NCBI RefSeq assembly: GCF_010015445.1
Contig: NC_053118.1
Span: 15,110,437-15,174,436 of the forward strand
From: Perca fluviatilis
Lineage: Eukaryota; Chordata; Actinopteri; Perciformes; Percidae
Direction of reading: 5' to 3'
Length of the DNA: 64,000 bases
The position numbers were made by a program, and so were the translations under genes. This document shows positions 1-9,928 of this stretch, piece after piece. The notes beneath the pieces were generated by a model. The model did not search any database. It was not told the DNA's origin and saw only the letters and a program-made list of their open reading frames with translations. The number at the start of each line of letters is the position of its first letter. The stretch's first letter is position 1.

Positions 1-798
1 AGCGCAAAACCATAGATAGTAATTTCAGATGTTTTAAGAGATGATTGGTGGCTATGGAACAGTGGGTGATTTGTACACCAGCCAGACACCCATATCCCTT
101 TAACCAAGATCTTAGGAGGGTAAAGCTGCAGCCGCCTATTATTTATTTATCAGATGGCATCAACCGTCTGTTTTTCCACTGTGCTTACTGTAAATTATGT
201 CATTTCACTTCTAACCTTTTTATTGTATCTACTCTGGCATTGCATTCTATTATGATTCTATTAGGATTTTTGAGCAAATCATGTTTCTCACAAACAGACT
301 AGTCTTGCAATATACTACTGTACTTTTTCAATCCTTTTTCATATGTTTTTGTCAAAGCGCGGCTTACACTTGGAAAGTGAGACCTGGCTTCAGTCAAAAA
401 ATTGTATATGTGAAGCCAGGATAAATCCCACACAAGACTTCAAATGCTATTTTGCTATTTTTTTGCTATGGGTTTCTTAGCTATAAAAGAAAAGTAAATA
501 AAAAGAAATCCAGGACAAACTCACAGATAACGAACTCCAGAAGCATCGGCAACAGCAGCCATTACTAGCAAAATGGTGTGTATACAATGTTTTTTTTTTT
601 TTTTTACACTGGCAAACCCGCTAAAAATAAGCACTAGACTCCTTTTACCATTGCCAGTAGACAAGTATGCCTTCGTTTCTTTTTTTGCTGGTGTGTCACG
701 TTTGACATCAAGAACACGCCGGAAAACAGGTGTTAAATGTTACTGCTGCAGCTTTCCAATACAATGCACAACACTACTTGATATCTTTGCTACTTAAC
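1..798. other. Non-coding DNA, no gene seen
   Basis: AT-leaning sequence with no reading frame resembling a known protein. It holds a 16-base T run at 590-605 and a perfect 10-bp inverted repeat at 383-420, listed separately. It ends where a TTAA-type transposon terminus begins. Confidence 0.6.
383..420. repeat. Perfect 10-bp inverted repeat (hairpin)
   Basis: CCTGGCTTCA at 383-392 is answered by its exact reverse complement TGAAGCCAGG at 411-420, leaving an 18-nt AT-rich loop. No T run follows that would suggest a terminator, and no element is recognised around it. It may be chance or the remnant of a small inverted-repeat element. Confidence 0.6.
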
Positions 799-1102
799 TT
801 AAAGGGATTCTTCACCGATTACCATTAAGCTTTGTATCAGTAGAAACCCGGTAGTATTTTCGAATGACCGTGCTTCCCTCCCTAATGTCCCCCTGAGACG
901 AGAAAATTGTCATTTAGCGTCATCGGAGGCATTTTTGCCCATGCTCTGTGGACTACAGCCAGCTAGTTCCGCATGTTTTCAACCCACCCATAGGGGGTTG
1001 GACTGTCTTTCCCCGAAGCTAGCTGAGTGTCAGCCATCTTGAACAGCCTGTCTTTTCAGCAGCAAACTTTTACAACAATTATGTGCATTCAAACTACCGC
1101 AC

Positions 1103-1747
1103 ATGTGTACCACCGCCACCGGCATACATTGGTACAGATCGGAGAATATGCAGGACACTTTATTACAGACGGAATACTCTACACACTACGCAAGCTTTGC
1201 CTGCTACGGAGACAAGCACCTCAGCCTGCCGTGTCGCTTGATGCCGCTAGCCGGTAAGGGGACATCCTCAGAGGTGGAACGAGGACCAGAGTATGAGCTA
1301 GCTAGGTGGAAAGCTAACGCTAGCCGGCCACCCGTCCTATCAATCCTGCTTGCAAGTGTCCGCTCATTATACAACAAACTGGACTACATCCAATTTCAAC
1401 GAAACTCCCAGCGCGAGTTCAGAGACTGCTGTGTTTTTGTTGTTGTGGAAACATGGCTGAACAACAGTGTACCGGACTATCCAGCTATCAGGCCTGCTGC
1501 TCTGTCGCCAGGTAAGACTAGTGGAGGTGGGCTGTCTTAACATGGACTGGTGCAGAAATGGGGTGCTTGTATCCAACTAACTGCTAACTGCTGGTGGAGT
1601 TTGTGACTTTTAAATGCCGACCATTCTACATTCCACGCAAATTTACGGCTGTGTTTATACTCAGTGTTTACAGCCCTCCAAGCGCTAATGCTAGTATGCG
1701 TTAGCTGAACTTTACGGAGCCTATAATGTGTGTGCACATGTAAGCCT
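1103..1747 (+). mobile_element. LINE fragment: 5' region and broken endonuclease domain (L2-type)
   Basis: A frame open from 1103 to 1540 ends in a segment typical of the apurinic endonuclease of L2/CR1-group fish LINEs: residues around SVRSLYNKLD, then REFRDCC and ETWLN, the last holding the expected catalytic Glu. After a frameshift the domain continues at 1597-1701 with FVTFKCRPFYIPRKF and SVYSPPSANA. A stop at 1702 and another shift are followed by ALAELYGA at about 1699-1722, again matching the family. Family placement is from memory of the motifs. The reverse transcriptase is absent. The copy is dead: at least two frameshifts and a stop, then interruption by a MITE at 1755. Its 5' boundary inside the TTAA element is unresolved, somewhere between about 900 and 1100. 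Confidence 0.75.
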
Positions 1748-1754
1748 GTTTCAG

Positions 1755-2391
1755 CAACCCGGTCTCACGGCAGTTCGTGTAAATGTCCACGTTATTCTTA
1801 ATCTATTGATACGTGTTCACGGAGACGTTTTTCTCGTTTTTTTCGTGTAAATGTCACATTACTTTTTACGTGTAAATGTCACATTATTTTCTCGGGGAAA
1901 GGACGCCGGGAGGCGGCCGAAAAGGTCGCTCCATAAGCCGGGAGGCGCCCGTGAGGCGGTCCGCTGGGGACCCGCTGGGAGGCGGCCGAAAAGGACGCTC
2001 CATAAGCCGGGAGGCGCCCGCGAGACGGCCCGCCCCACAATAACGGGATGTCGGAGGTTGGGTTTAGGAAAAACTTACGGGGAAAGGGCGCCTTAAACGC
2101 CGGGAAACAAAGCGCCACAAACAGGACGCGATCCCCGCTCGCCCGGGTGAAAGTCCTGTGTTGTTTGACCCATCCACCACCCCGACCAACCTCCCTACGC
2201 GGATTTTCGGCTTTTTATATTACTCCCTACAATTTCGTGCTGTGGCCACAAAATATGCTTCCCATTGTAATACGTTACTTCACATTTTCGTGTTGTCCAC
2301 CACGTAAAAAACGACAAAAACGTCTCCGTGAACATGTATCAATAGATTCAAATAACGTCACATTTACACGAACTTCCATGAGACCGGGCTG
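1755..2391. mobile_element. hAT-like MITE with about 90-bp terminal inverted repeats
   Basis: The left end starts CAACCCGGTCTCACGG. The right end on the minus strand starts CAGCCCGGTCTCATGG. The two ends stay alignable for roughly 90 bp (both contain GTTCGTGTAAATGT, then AATCTATTGATAC, GTTCACGGAGACGTTTTT and a CGTTTTTT run) with about a dozen differences. The element is flanked by a direct repeat GTTTCAG at 1748-1754 and 2392-2398. Termini of the form CAR...YTG and a 7-8 bp duplication suggest hAT, although hAT normally duplicates 8 bp. There is no transposase, so it is non-autonomous. The interior is CpG-rich, unlike its surroundings. It interrupts the LINE and is therefore the youngest layer. 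Confidence 0.85.
1904..2036. repeat. 69-bp CpG-rich tandem repeat (2 copies) inside the MITE
   Basis: Two copies offset by 69 bp share GGGAGGCGGCCGAAAAGG, then CGCTCCATAAGCCGGGAGG and CGCCCG, with a few substitutions (GGTCGCT against GGACGCT). The second copy is slightly shorter. The block is far richer in GC and CpG than the rest of the window. It belongs to the MITE interior, so it is not evidence of a gene-associated CpG island. Confidence 0.8.
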
Positions 2392-2398
2392 GTTTCAG

Positions 2399-2823
2399 GC
2401 CATAGTAACACTTGCTCTCTCTCCTGAGATGATCGACCAATCGGTGACGAGAGTCATCGCCTTGATCTCCTGCCAATCACTCATGCTCAGGCAGGAGAAG
2501 GTCACAGACTGCAGCAAAACGGACTTTACTTTCGAGTTTTCGGACTTGTTGAAGTGTGTAGCCCAGAACAACCACATCCAATGTAACGCTTCATAGTTAA
2601 CTTCATGTTCAAGTCCTAAATAAATCTTCCTGAATCTCAGACATCTCTGGTTCAAGTTCTTACTGGACACTCTACAGCGGGACAGTATTCCAGTAGCCAG
2701 TTTTTCAGTAGTTTTTTACATGCCGTTTTTATATATTTTAAATGCATAACACCACTTGAGCCACGGTGAAACATTATTTTGTGTGTATGATTGAAATGAC
2801 AATAAAACACACTTGAGTTGAAT
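2399..2823 (+). mobile_element. Likely LINE 3' portion ending in an ATGACAATAAA tail
   Basis: After the MITE, sequence runs to GAAATGACAATAAAACAC at about 2793-2810 followed by TTGAGTTGAATG. A 3' end with an ATGACAATAAA polyadenylation-like signal and a TTGA-rich tail is typical of fish L2-type LINEs and fits the endonuclease fragment upstream. The stretch 2400-2700 has no motif I recognise. The central body, including reverse transcriptase, is missing, so the LINE is internally deleted or two copies are involved. Confidence 0.45.
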
Positions 2824-3333
2824 GCCTCACTGTCTGTCTATGTCTGTAGGCATGGCTTGGGAGTGGACACAGCGAAGCAAGTGCATTCTGAGATTTGGTG
2901 TCTTTCACCCACATGAGCCAAAAACATATTTTCTGGCTTTTCTCGGCCTAGAAGGCTCCAATTTAAAAAAAATAAAAATAAAAAAATAATCACATTTCTA
3001 CTATATAAGTTACCCAATTTAAAGATATATTCATCTTTTCAATGGTGAAGTATCCCTTTAAACTGTCCTCCACTCCGATCGCTCGCTCTGAATGCAGTTG
3101 CAGGTATTTATCGGCTCCACCTCCCATGGGCAGTGACGGAAACACGACACCCGGGTGGACACGCTAATTTTCTGTTATGACTCTTTGTCATGTCAGCCAC
3201 AAAATCCATCCATCTCTGTGCAAGCAGCGCTGTAACATTGTTTCAAATTCAGTCAGTACCGAATTTAACCACTAACATATTCACTGCTGCTTTCTACCCT
3301 GTGTTGTAAGAGTAGCATATCTCTTTTAAAGAA

Positions 3334-3336
<3 letters not shown>

Positions 3337-3388
<52 letters not shown>
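3337..3388. repeat. (GT)26 microsatellite
   Basis: Uninterrupted GT dinucleotides over 52 bp. On the minus strand they create a spurious poly-TH frame. Confidence 0.99.
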
Positions 3389-3390
<2 letters not shown>

Positions 3391-3664
3391 CGAAGCGAGA
3401 GAGTGCAGAGTAATTTGTCCCGGGAATGAATGCTGATTGTACCCTTTCCCACTAAAGACAAAAGCCAGATGTTAGTGGTTGTTAGTGTGTTTTTGTCCAG
3501 TGAGAAAGGGCCTTTTTTCCTCCTGTATTTTCCCTCAGCCACTGACCTCTCAGCATGCACACTGCCCTAAGAGAAAGTGGAACTACACCCCCTACTGGCC
3601 AAAGTCAACATATTATGCAGGACTGCTGCAGTGGATAATCTTATATTTACAGGGGCTTTATTTT

Positions 3665-3684
3665 TATATATATATATATATATA
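3665..3684. repeat. Short (TA)n microsatellite
   Basis: Alternating TA over about 20 bp directly after a T run. No other structure is apparent. Confidence 0.9.
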
Positions 3685-5798
3685 GGGTGTTGCATGGTGC
3701 TTGGGCTTTACATGTTCAATATTTTCCAACTTTGAACATCCCTACTGCTGATAACGTTACTACGCGTGAGATGCCTGTGACGAAAAGTACAGAAAGTTTT
3801 TTTTATGCTCCCACTTCAAACAAAACAAACTTTGGTTTGTCCAAGAAAGAAGTCTTTTTAGACTGTTGGATATTTATCACAAACCACCTACATGAGAGCT
3901 ACTCTACAAGCTCTGACATTCCCTCTTTTAGCCCAATCTGTCCTCGTAAGTGGTACGACACATGACATTTTTCTCCTAATTCCACACCGTTGCCTCCAGG
4001 TGACCACTTTGGGGGCTCACACAACCACACTTTCCAGTCTATTTCTATGGGCAGCCACTGGAAGTGCTCATGTGTGCCAGATTTAATGAATACCCATAAA
4101 CCATCTATCAGACAAAGGCTGGCATTGTCACGGTAAAGGCTCCTCTATGACTGGCAGGTACTGTGGGAAGTGGCCCTGTGAGAGAGGGATGATGGGAGAA
4201 AAGTGTTAGATGTATTCATGTCTGAGTGAGAGTATATGAGTGGATGTCCTGGTGGTGGCATACTATTGTGTGACCGGAAGGGGAATCGGGGAATTCCCAT
4301 GGAAAGTTATTTAGTGACCCAGAGAGGGGAAGAAAAAGAGTATAAAACAAAGAAACGGAGAGATGCTGAAAACCAACTAGGCTCAAATGGTATTCCAAAC
4401 ATCTCGTCAATCACTCTTACATTGTTTAGGTACCCACCCTTTACCCTCCACTATAAAAAGATGCCCACTCAATCAGTGACTTGCTGAGCTGTTACAGTTC
4501 ATTAGTCATTATTAAAAACATCATTAGACTAAGCTGATTACAAATCAGGGAAGGGTGTCTTAGGTAAGCACTTGCACTGTTTAATTCAGTCATTCACCAA
4601 TAGTCAAGGCTTTGTACTTCACTATTTGAAATAAGGTTGTTTAAAATACCTCTTCAATTTGGATACACCAGGGATTATGTCAGTGCCTCAGTATTGTTGC
4701 AAAAAAAAAGAGTATCCACAGTGTTTAGTTAAACATAAACTCACTGAAAATCAATAGTAGTTGGTGTGAAATCACATCTAGTGATCAGTGCCAAAATAAT
4801 TGGAGTTCCTGAGCTTGGTTTAATTTTAAAGTTTTTGTTAAATGGGTAAAATAAAGATGCACCGCATTCTGGTGGAAGAATGTGTTTTTAGTTTCTTTGA
4901 GCCAGCAGCACATGTTGCAAGTATAATAAAGACTGACCTGGCATCAACACTGTGAGCAAGGACAATACAGGCCTCAGGGTCGGTTGGTAGACAACAAACC
5001 AAAATTTTGATTCCGCACATTTGGCAGGCAAGCAAACATGCTTGCTCCAGTAAAATCCAGCACACAATAATAGGTTTTTACGCTCCATTTCCTTGTTGAC
5101 AAGCAGGTTTGAGCATTTGCACCTTGTCTTCTCGTTTTACAAACCTTGATACCATGTACCTATATGATACTGAAACATTAAGATTTGGTTACCTTGCATG
5201 GCGAGCTACTGTTGTCTTGGGGCACCATTCTTCACACTTGTACACCTGTGATTCATTAACGATGATTTCTACACTGTAGATGTATAAAAATGATGGAAAT
5301 AAAAAATAACAAACTTCCACATGATGTAAATGTAGTATTATAATTGTTGTTGTGAGAAAATAAGTCAAAATTAGTCTGTAAGCAGATAAGTGGTAGCCTA
5401 TTCATTTTTTTAGGGTCAATATTAGCAGCTCACGGGCAACGTTACGGCAACTTTTATTTAATAAAATAATGTAGGGCTACATTAAATTGTATCCTGTTAA
5501 TGGATGTTTTCCCTGCAATTACATTGCCTCTTTTTATGAAAAAGGGTTAACTAGTGAAAGAAGTCTGCAGTTCCTCTAGCTCCAGTTCTGTAGAGAGACT
5601 GAATGGAAACTAGGATGGAAGAACCAAATTTCATGTTTTTCATTTTGCAACAAACAACCTCTGTCTAACGAATGGAAACCTTTACGTGATAATCCAAGGG
5701 TGCATTTCAATCAACCTAATTAGGATAGTACCATATCTAGGGCCTGTGCCAAATGTTTGAAGACTGACAACCTCTCTTTCTGTGCTTATACAGTGTAG

Positions 5799-5800
<2 letters not shown>
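3685..5800. other. Non-coding DNA, no gene seen
   Basis: About 2.1 kb of AT-rich sequence, including short A and T runs, without recognisable coding, RNA or mobile-element signal. Confidence 0.5.

Positions 5801-5875
<75 letters not shown>
5801..5875. repeat. (CA)37 microsatellite
   Basis: Uninterrupted CA over 75 bp. It explains the poly-VC frames read on the minus strand here. Confidence 0.99.
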
Positions 5876-5877
<2 letters not shown>

Positions 5878-5915
5878 AGAGCCAAGGCTGCATTCCATAA
5901 TGACTGAAAAAGAGA

Positions 5916-5934
5916 GGGGGGAAGGGGGGGAGGG
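5916..5934 (+). other. Putative G-quadruplex tract
   Basis: Runs of 6, 7 and 3 G separated by AA and A satisfy the G3+N1-7 pattern when the 7-G run supplies two tetrad strands. It lies 40 bp downstream of the (CA)37 array. A function is not implied. Confidence 0.5.
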
Positions 5935-7935
5935 CTGTAATTTTGTTTTCAAAGGAGAAAATATTCTGTGATTGTAGGATAATTAGAGCTGCTTTACTTA
6001 AAAAAGACTGACAAGATGAATGACCGGCACCTGCTAAGATGTCATGCAAGCGTGCACAGTGTATGCATATTATTTGCATGTGCAATTTTCAGATTAGTGA
6101 TAATGCATGGTAGATGGCCTTGTTGTAAACTTATCTTTTAAAACATTTACACATTGGCATTTAAATCTAGTCTTGATCATGCGGTATTGATGAGGTTTTG
6201 ATATTTGAGCCAAAGTAAGGGCAAGTCAATCATCACTCACGTATTAAGTTTGTGTGTGCATATTGTACTGCATTTTTTTCTGCAGTGTGTTTATTTGTGA
6301 TAACCTTTTTTAGAGTATGTAGTCTTGTAGCTGTACACCATTTGGCCACCAGAGGGTGAAAACACTTGCAGTAAATGCTATGAATGAGTTATTCCTGAAT
6401 GATGATGTTTACAGTGGTTGCTGGCTTTTGAAAGCCTATATTTTGTGATACTTCACCATTGAAAAGTGTACTTCCCTTTAGTTAAACATGTGTTTAATTA
6501 CAACAACTGGTATTTCTTCAGTAAATGTGATTGGGTATTGCCAGGGCAGGATCTATTCCCCTGTAGCACCTAGCAGCAAAACTATATTCATCGCAGTGGG
6601 CAGGGGAGGTTAATGTGTTGGTAATATTAAACTCCCATAAGGAAGCAGGATAAATCCCAAAAACAATTTGAGCTGAATGGGGGATTTCCCTGCACCGTTC
6701 TCCCTGTGTGTGACACATGCCTGGTCCATGAGGTGAAAATTGCAGGGGAGATGCCTTCCATTTTTGCTATAGATCCTGTGAACAGCTGGTCAGGGGTTGT
6801 TCTTACATTGAGAGCCCCCTGGAGCCACATAAGGCTCCTTGTGGATGCACATAAAGCTGCATCCACAGAAACATAAGCCTTAGAACGGATATCGGCACAA
6901 TCTTTCTCAGGTCATTAAAATTTGAGATATGTAGACAATTACACTTCCACTTTCGTACACCAATCAGCACATGCCAGGCAAGCTCCTTTACAGAGCTACA
7001 AGAGTCTGTGCTATCGTATGGCAGATTTGGAAGTCTGACATTTAAAATAAGTGATGGAAATTGTCTAAACTTACTGGAGGAATCAAACTATCAATCTTTG
7101 CTTTCATCCCCAAATTGCTCATCACTAAATGTTTTTCTCTTTTCACAAAAAACTACATTGTCACAAAATGTTTTTACTTTCAACTTAGATTTTTGTTTTT
7201 ACATGACTCAAAGTTTGAGAGCTCTCTTAGATCAACACAAAAATGAAAAACATACTACATACTGTAGCATTTTCACTCTCATATTATTGCAAAAACTTAG
7301 TATATATATATCTCTCGTATTAGATCTAAATTTTCAACTCAGTTGGAAAACATTTTAAAAGTAGGAGTTGGACCTTGGCTATGTTTGCATTGCCTGGTGG
7401 AGTTACAACAATATGTCCCACAAGACCTGAGAGGGGGTAATGCCTACAAAAATTACAGACCTTGGATGATTTCAAGGTTCACCTAACACTGTGTAAACGG
7501 TCACTGAACTCTGCTTGACCCTGGAGCCAATGAGAATATAGGTCAATCCAACAGAAAGGTGAGCCGCTCTGTTTCCTCTTTGTTTCACCCTTTTCTCAAT
7601 CTATTTCTCTAAAATCTCATTTCTCAAAAGACAAAACACCCGCAGCTGAACCGATCAGTGTCTTCAAATAAACAATGTCCCCCACAAGAAGTGAGGGGGG
7701 TTACCATCTTATTAAAAGTTATAGTTCAGAAAATGGCTGTAATTCAGTTTTTCCTGGAAGGGTTTATAAACCGTGCCAGGCTATGCTTGGGCTAAGAAGT
7801 GATGACCCAGCAGGGAACCATATTATAGAGCTCATTCTTTCAATTAACATTGATAACAACAAAGGGGATTAACACTGACGAGAGGCTTCCTTTTTTTTTT
7901 TTTTCAAAAAGGTATTCCTCTTTTAGTGTGCGAGT
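5935..7935. other. Non-coding DNA with one short transposon-end fragment
   Basis: No gene is recognised. Bases 6447-6466 repeat exactly 20 bp of the TTAA-element right end at 3035-3054 in inverted orientation, suggesting a decayed fragment of the same family. The stretch 6540-6870 is unique-looking mixed sequence. Confidence 0.45.
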
Positions 7936-8003
7936 GTGTTTATGCATGTGTATTCACGTGTTTATGCATGTGTATTCACGTGTGTTTATGCATGTGTATT
8001 CAC
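7936..8003. repeat. Minisatellite, 22-24 bp unit, 3 copies
   Basis: GTGTTTATGCATGTGTATTC plus AC occurs at 7936-7957 and 7958-7979, and again at 7980-8003 with an extra GT. It sits in a broader alternating purine-pyrimidine zone leading into the next GT array. Confidence 0.9.
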
Positions 8004-8170
8004 ATGTATGTGGCCTGTACAGTATGTATCTATCAGTGCCTATTTGCACTTGCACGTGAGCGTGTTTGGTGGAGCGTGTGCTAATGTCCATGCCTGCTGT
8101 CTTTGTGTGCATACTATGCGTGTGTGCCTTCATGTTTTGTACTATATGTACTATTCATGCACTGAACGTG

Positions 8171-8172
<2 letters not shown>

Positions 8173-8240
<68 letters not shown>
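8173..8240. repeat. (GT)34 microsatellite
   Basis: Uninterrupted GT over 68 bp. It is preceded by about 240 bp of TG/CA-rich degenerate sequence that looks like older, decayed array material. Confidence 0.99.
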
Positions 8241-8241
<1 letters not shown>

Positions 8242-8483
8242 TGAAACATCTGGGCCAGGCGGGTGCCAGCTTTGATCAAGACAAGTGTTGCCTGAATGTG
8301 ACACTTTGACATAGGTTCTGTTTCCCCCTCAGAGGGAACAATGCCAAAACTAACACAAAACATGAATCAGACCTGCCACAGTGAGCTTCCAGTACTTGCC
8401 ATCACTAGTGGGCAGATAGATTTTTTTTTTTTACTTGATTCCTTCTGGCTGTCAGACAGTGAAGAATTGATTCACCTTTGTTT

Positions 8484-8505
8484 AAAAAAAAAAAAAAAAA
8501 AAAAA
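8484..8505 (+). repeat. A22 homopolymer
   Basis: Twenty-two consecutive A. A retroposed tail is possible, but no recognisable element body precedes it. Confidence 0.9.
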
Positions 8506-9433
8506 TACTTGACAAGGAAAAGTAATAGCATCACAAAATATAACAAAAAGAAACATGTGAACCAACCGGAAATAATAACTTTAATAGCAAAATGATTTAG
8601 TAGCAATCATGATTTATCTATAATGTGCAATTGGATTGTTGACCCGCCACTATTTGCCTCTAATTTAACATCATCCAGGCAGCTTTTCATTTGTATTTTG
8701 TGTATAAAAAATCAAAACTGTATACAAAGAAATCCCCGGATAAAGCGCTGGTTTAAAAAGTCAAAGGTCATAAATGAGCCTATATACACACAAACATCTG
8801 ATGAATGCTAATATGCATGCTATTGAATGCTATTAAAAATATATTAGGAAACAGTACCCCACCATTTTCTAATTTTTATGTTTACAAGAGAAATTATTAT
8901 TTTGTTCTCCCTCAGTAGGCCTATGTCTTGGTTTCTCAATGGTCCTCAAACTGATGCACTTCATCAGCATAGTTTTCTCTGACACTCGGAAGCAGCAATT
9001 TGTTGAAACAAATTGAAAGATTAGTGTGGTCAGAAAAAAGCCATTATAAGTGCCAGTGCACAATAACTGTCAAAGTTGCGCTTAGTGATAACTTTTCTGA
9101 TTACATCACACTTATATTCAGATATAGATTATTTAAAGGTCAAATAACCCAGGTGACACATCAAATTGTACCTGAGTAAAAATGCTTCCCTTAAAAATAA
9201 CACAGAGCTCTTTTAAGTACAACACAGATCAGACAAACCAAAAATTCACACTGACTCAACCACCACGGCTGAAAAATGTTATTGCAAGAGTGAAAAAACA
9301 CAATAGACATAGGCAAAGTAGGGACAGCAATACAAAATTAAATGTCAAATTGTGGCCTTGGCAGTAGTATTGAGACCATCTGAAGTCTTGCAGGTTAAAC
9401 TAAAGTAAGCAGAAGCCAAAATCCCCAAACTAC
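8506..9433. other. Non-coding DNA, no gene seen
   Basis: AT-rich sequence with no recognised coding or element signal. It ends at the TTAA of the next MITE. Confidence 0.5.
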
Positions 9434-9902
9434 TTAAAGGTGCCAGGCCACACGTATTTCATTACTTTTTGGTAATGTCTGAAGTTCTACCATGGACTGA
9501 AAAAATGCCTTGGTTACCTTGTTTCAAGCCATTCTAGCTAGGTATAGAAAGCCTACAGGAAGACTCAGCTCGATTTCTGCCAGTTCTCATTAATATTCAA
9601 CAAGTTAAGCTGTTTGAATCTGATTGGCTAACAGCTAGCCAATGAGAGCCTGGCTGTCAGAATCCTTTACCCAGCCCAACTGGGCGAGCTAATGAATAGT
9701 AATGAGCTCAGGCAGTACGATGTCAGACTGACCAGCTTTTGTAATTGGCCTGATTTCGCTGCTTATTTCTTTTCAGTGGCTAGAGCTGAGAGGAGGTAGC
9801 AGTTAATTTTCACATTCACAACATAACACAAACACATATGGACCTAACCTATTTCAAAAAATGCAAGTAAAAACGGTTTTGTATGGCAGGGCACCTTTTT
9901 AA
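9434..9902. mobile_element. TTAA-flanked MITE (469 bp)
   Basis: The left end reads TTAAAGGTGCCAGGCCACAC. The right end on the minus strand reads TTAAAAAGGTGCCCTGCCAT, so AAGGTGCC..GCCA is an inverted terminal repeat inside TTAA duplications. Internal AT-rich sequence with CCAAT-like motifs has no transposase frame. TTAA target sites suggest a piggyBac/Kolobok-type non-autonomous element. The ends differ from those of the element at 799-3061, so it is a separate family. Confidence 0.8.
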
Positions 9903-9928
9903 TGCATCAGGCTAAGTAGCATTTCTTA

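Larger units (their letters stand above)
799..3061. mobile_element. TTAA-flanked DNA transposon ends enclosing nested elements
   Basis: The left end reads TTAAAGGGATTCTTCACC from 799. The right end, read on the minus strand from 3061, is TTAAAGGGATACTTCACC, so the two ends are inverted repeats with one mismatch in 18. TTAA target duplications with AAAGGGATA-type termini are typical of abundant non-autonomous piggyBac/Kolobok-like teleost elements. At 2.26 kb this copy is long because a LINE (itself carrying a MITE) lies between the ends. Reading it as one element split by insertions is inference. Two separate solo ends would look similar. No transposase frame is visible. Confidence 0.6.

Noticed and set aside
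378..392. 15-bp match between AGTGAGACCTGGCTT at 378-392 and at about 16969-16983
   Set aside because: A match of this length is expected about once or twice by chance in 64 kb, and the similarity does not extend.
2048..2596. 182-aa plus-strand frame
   Set aside because: It lies across the MITE interior, its right terminal repeat and the LINE remnant. It is not homologous to a transposase that I know.
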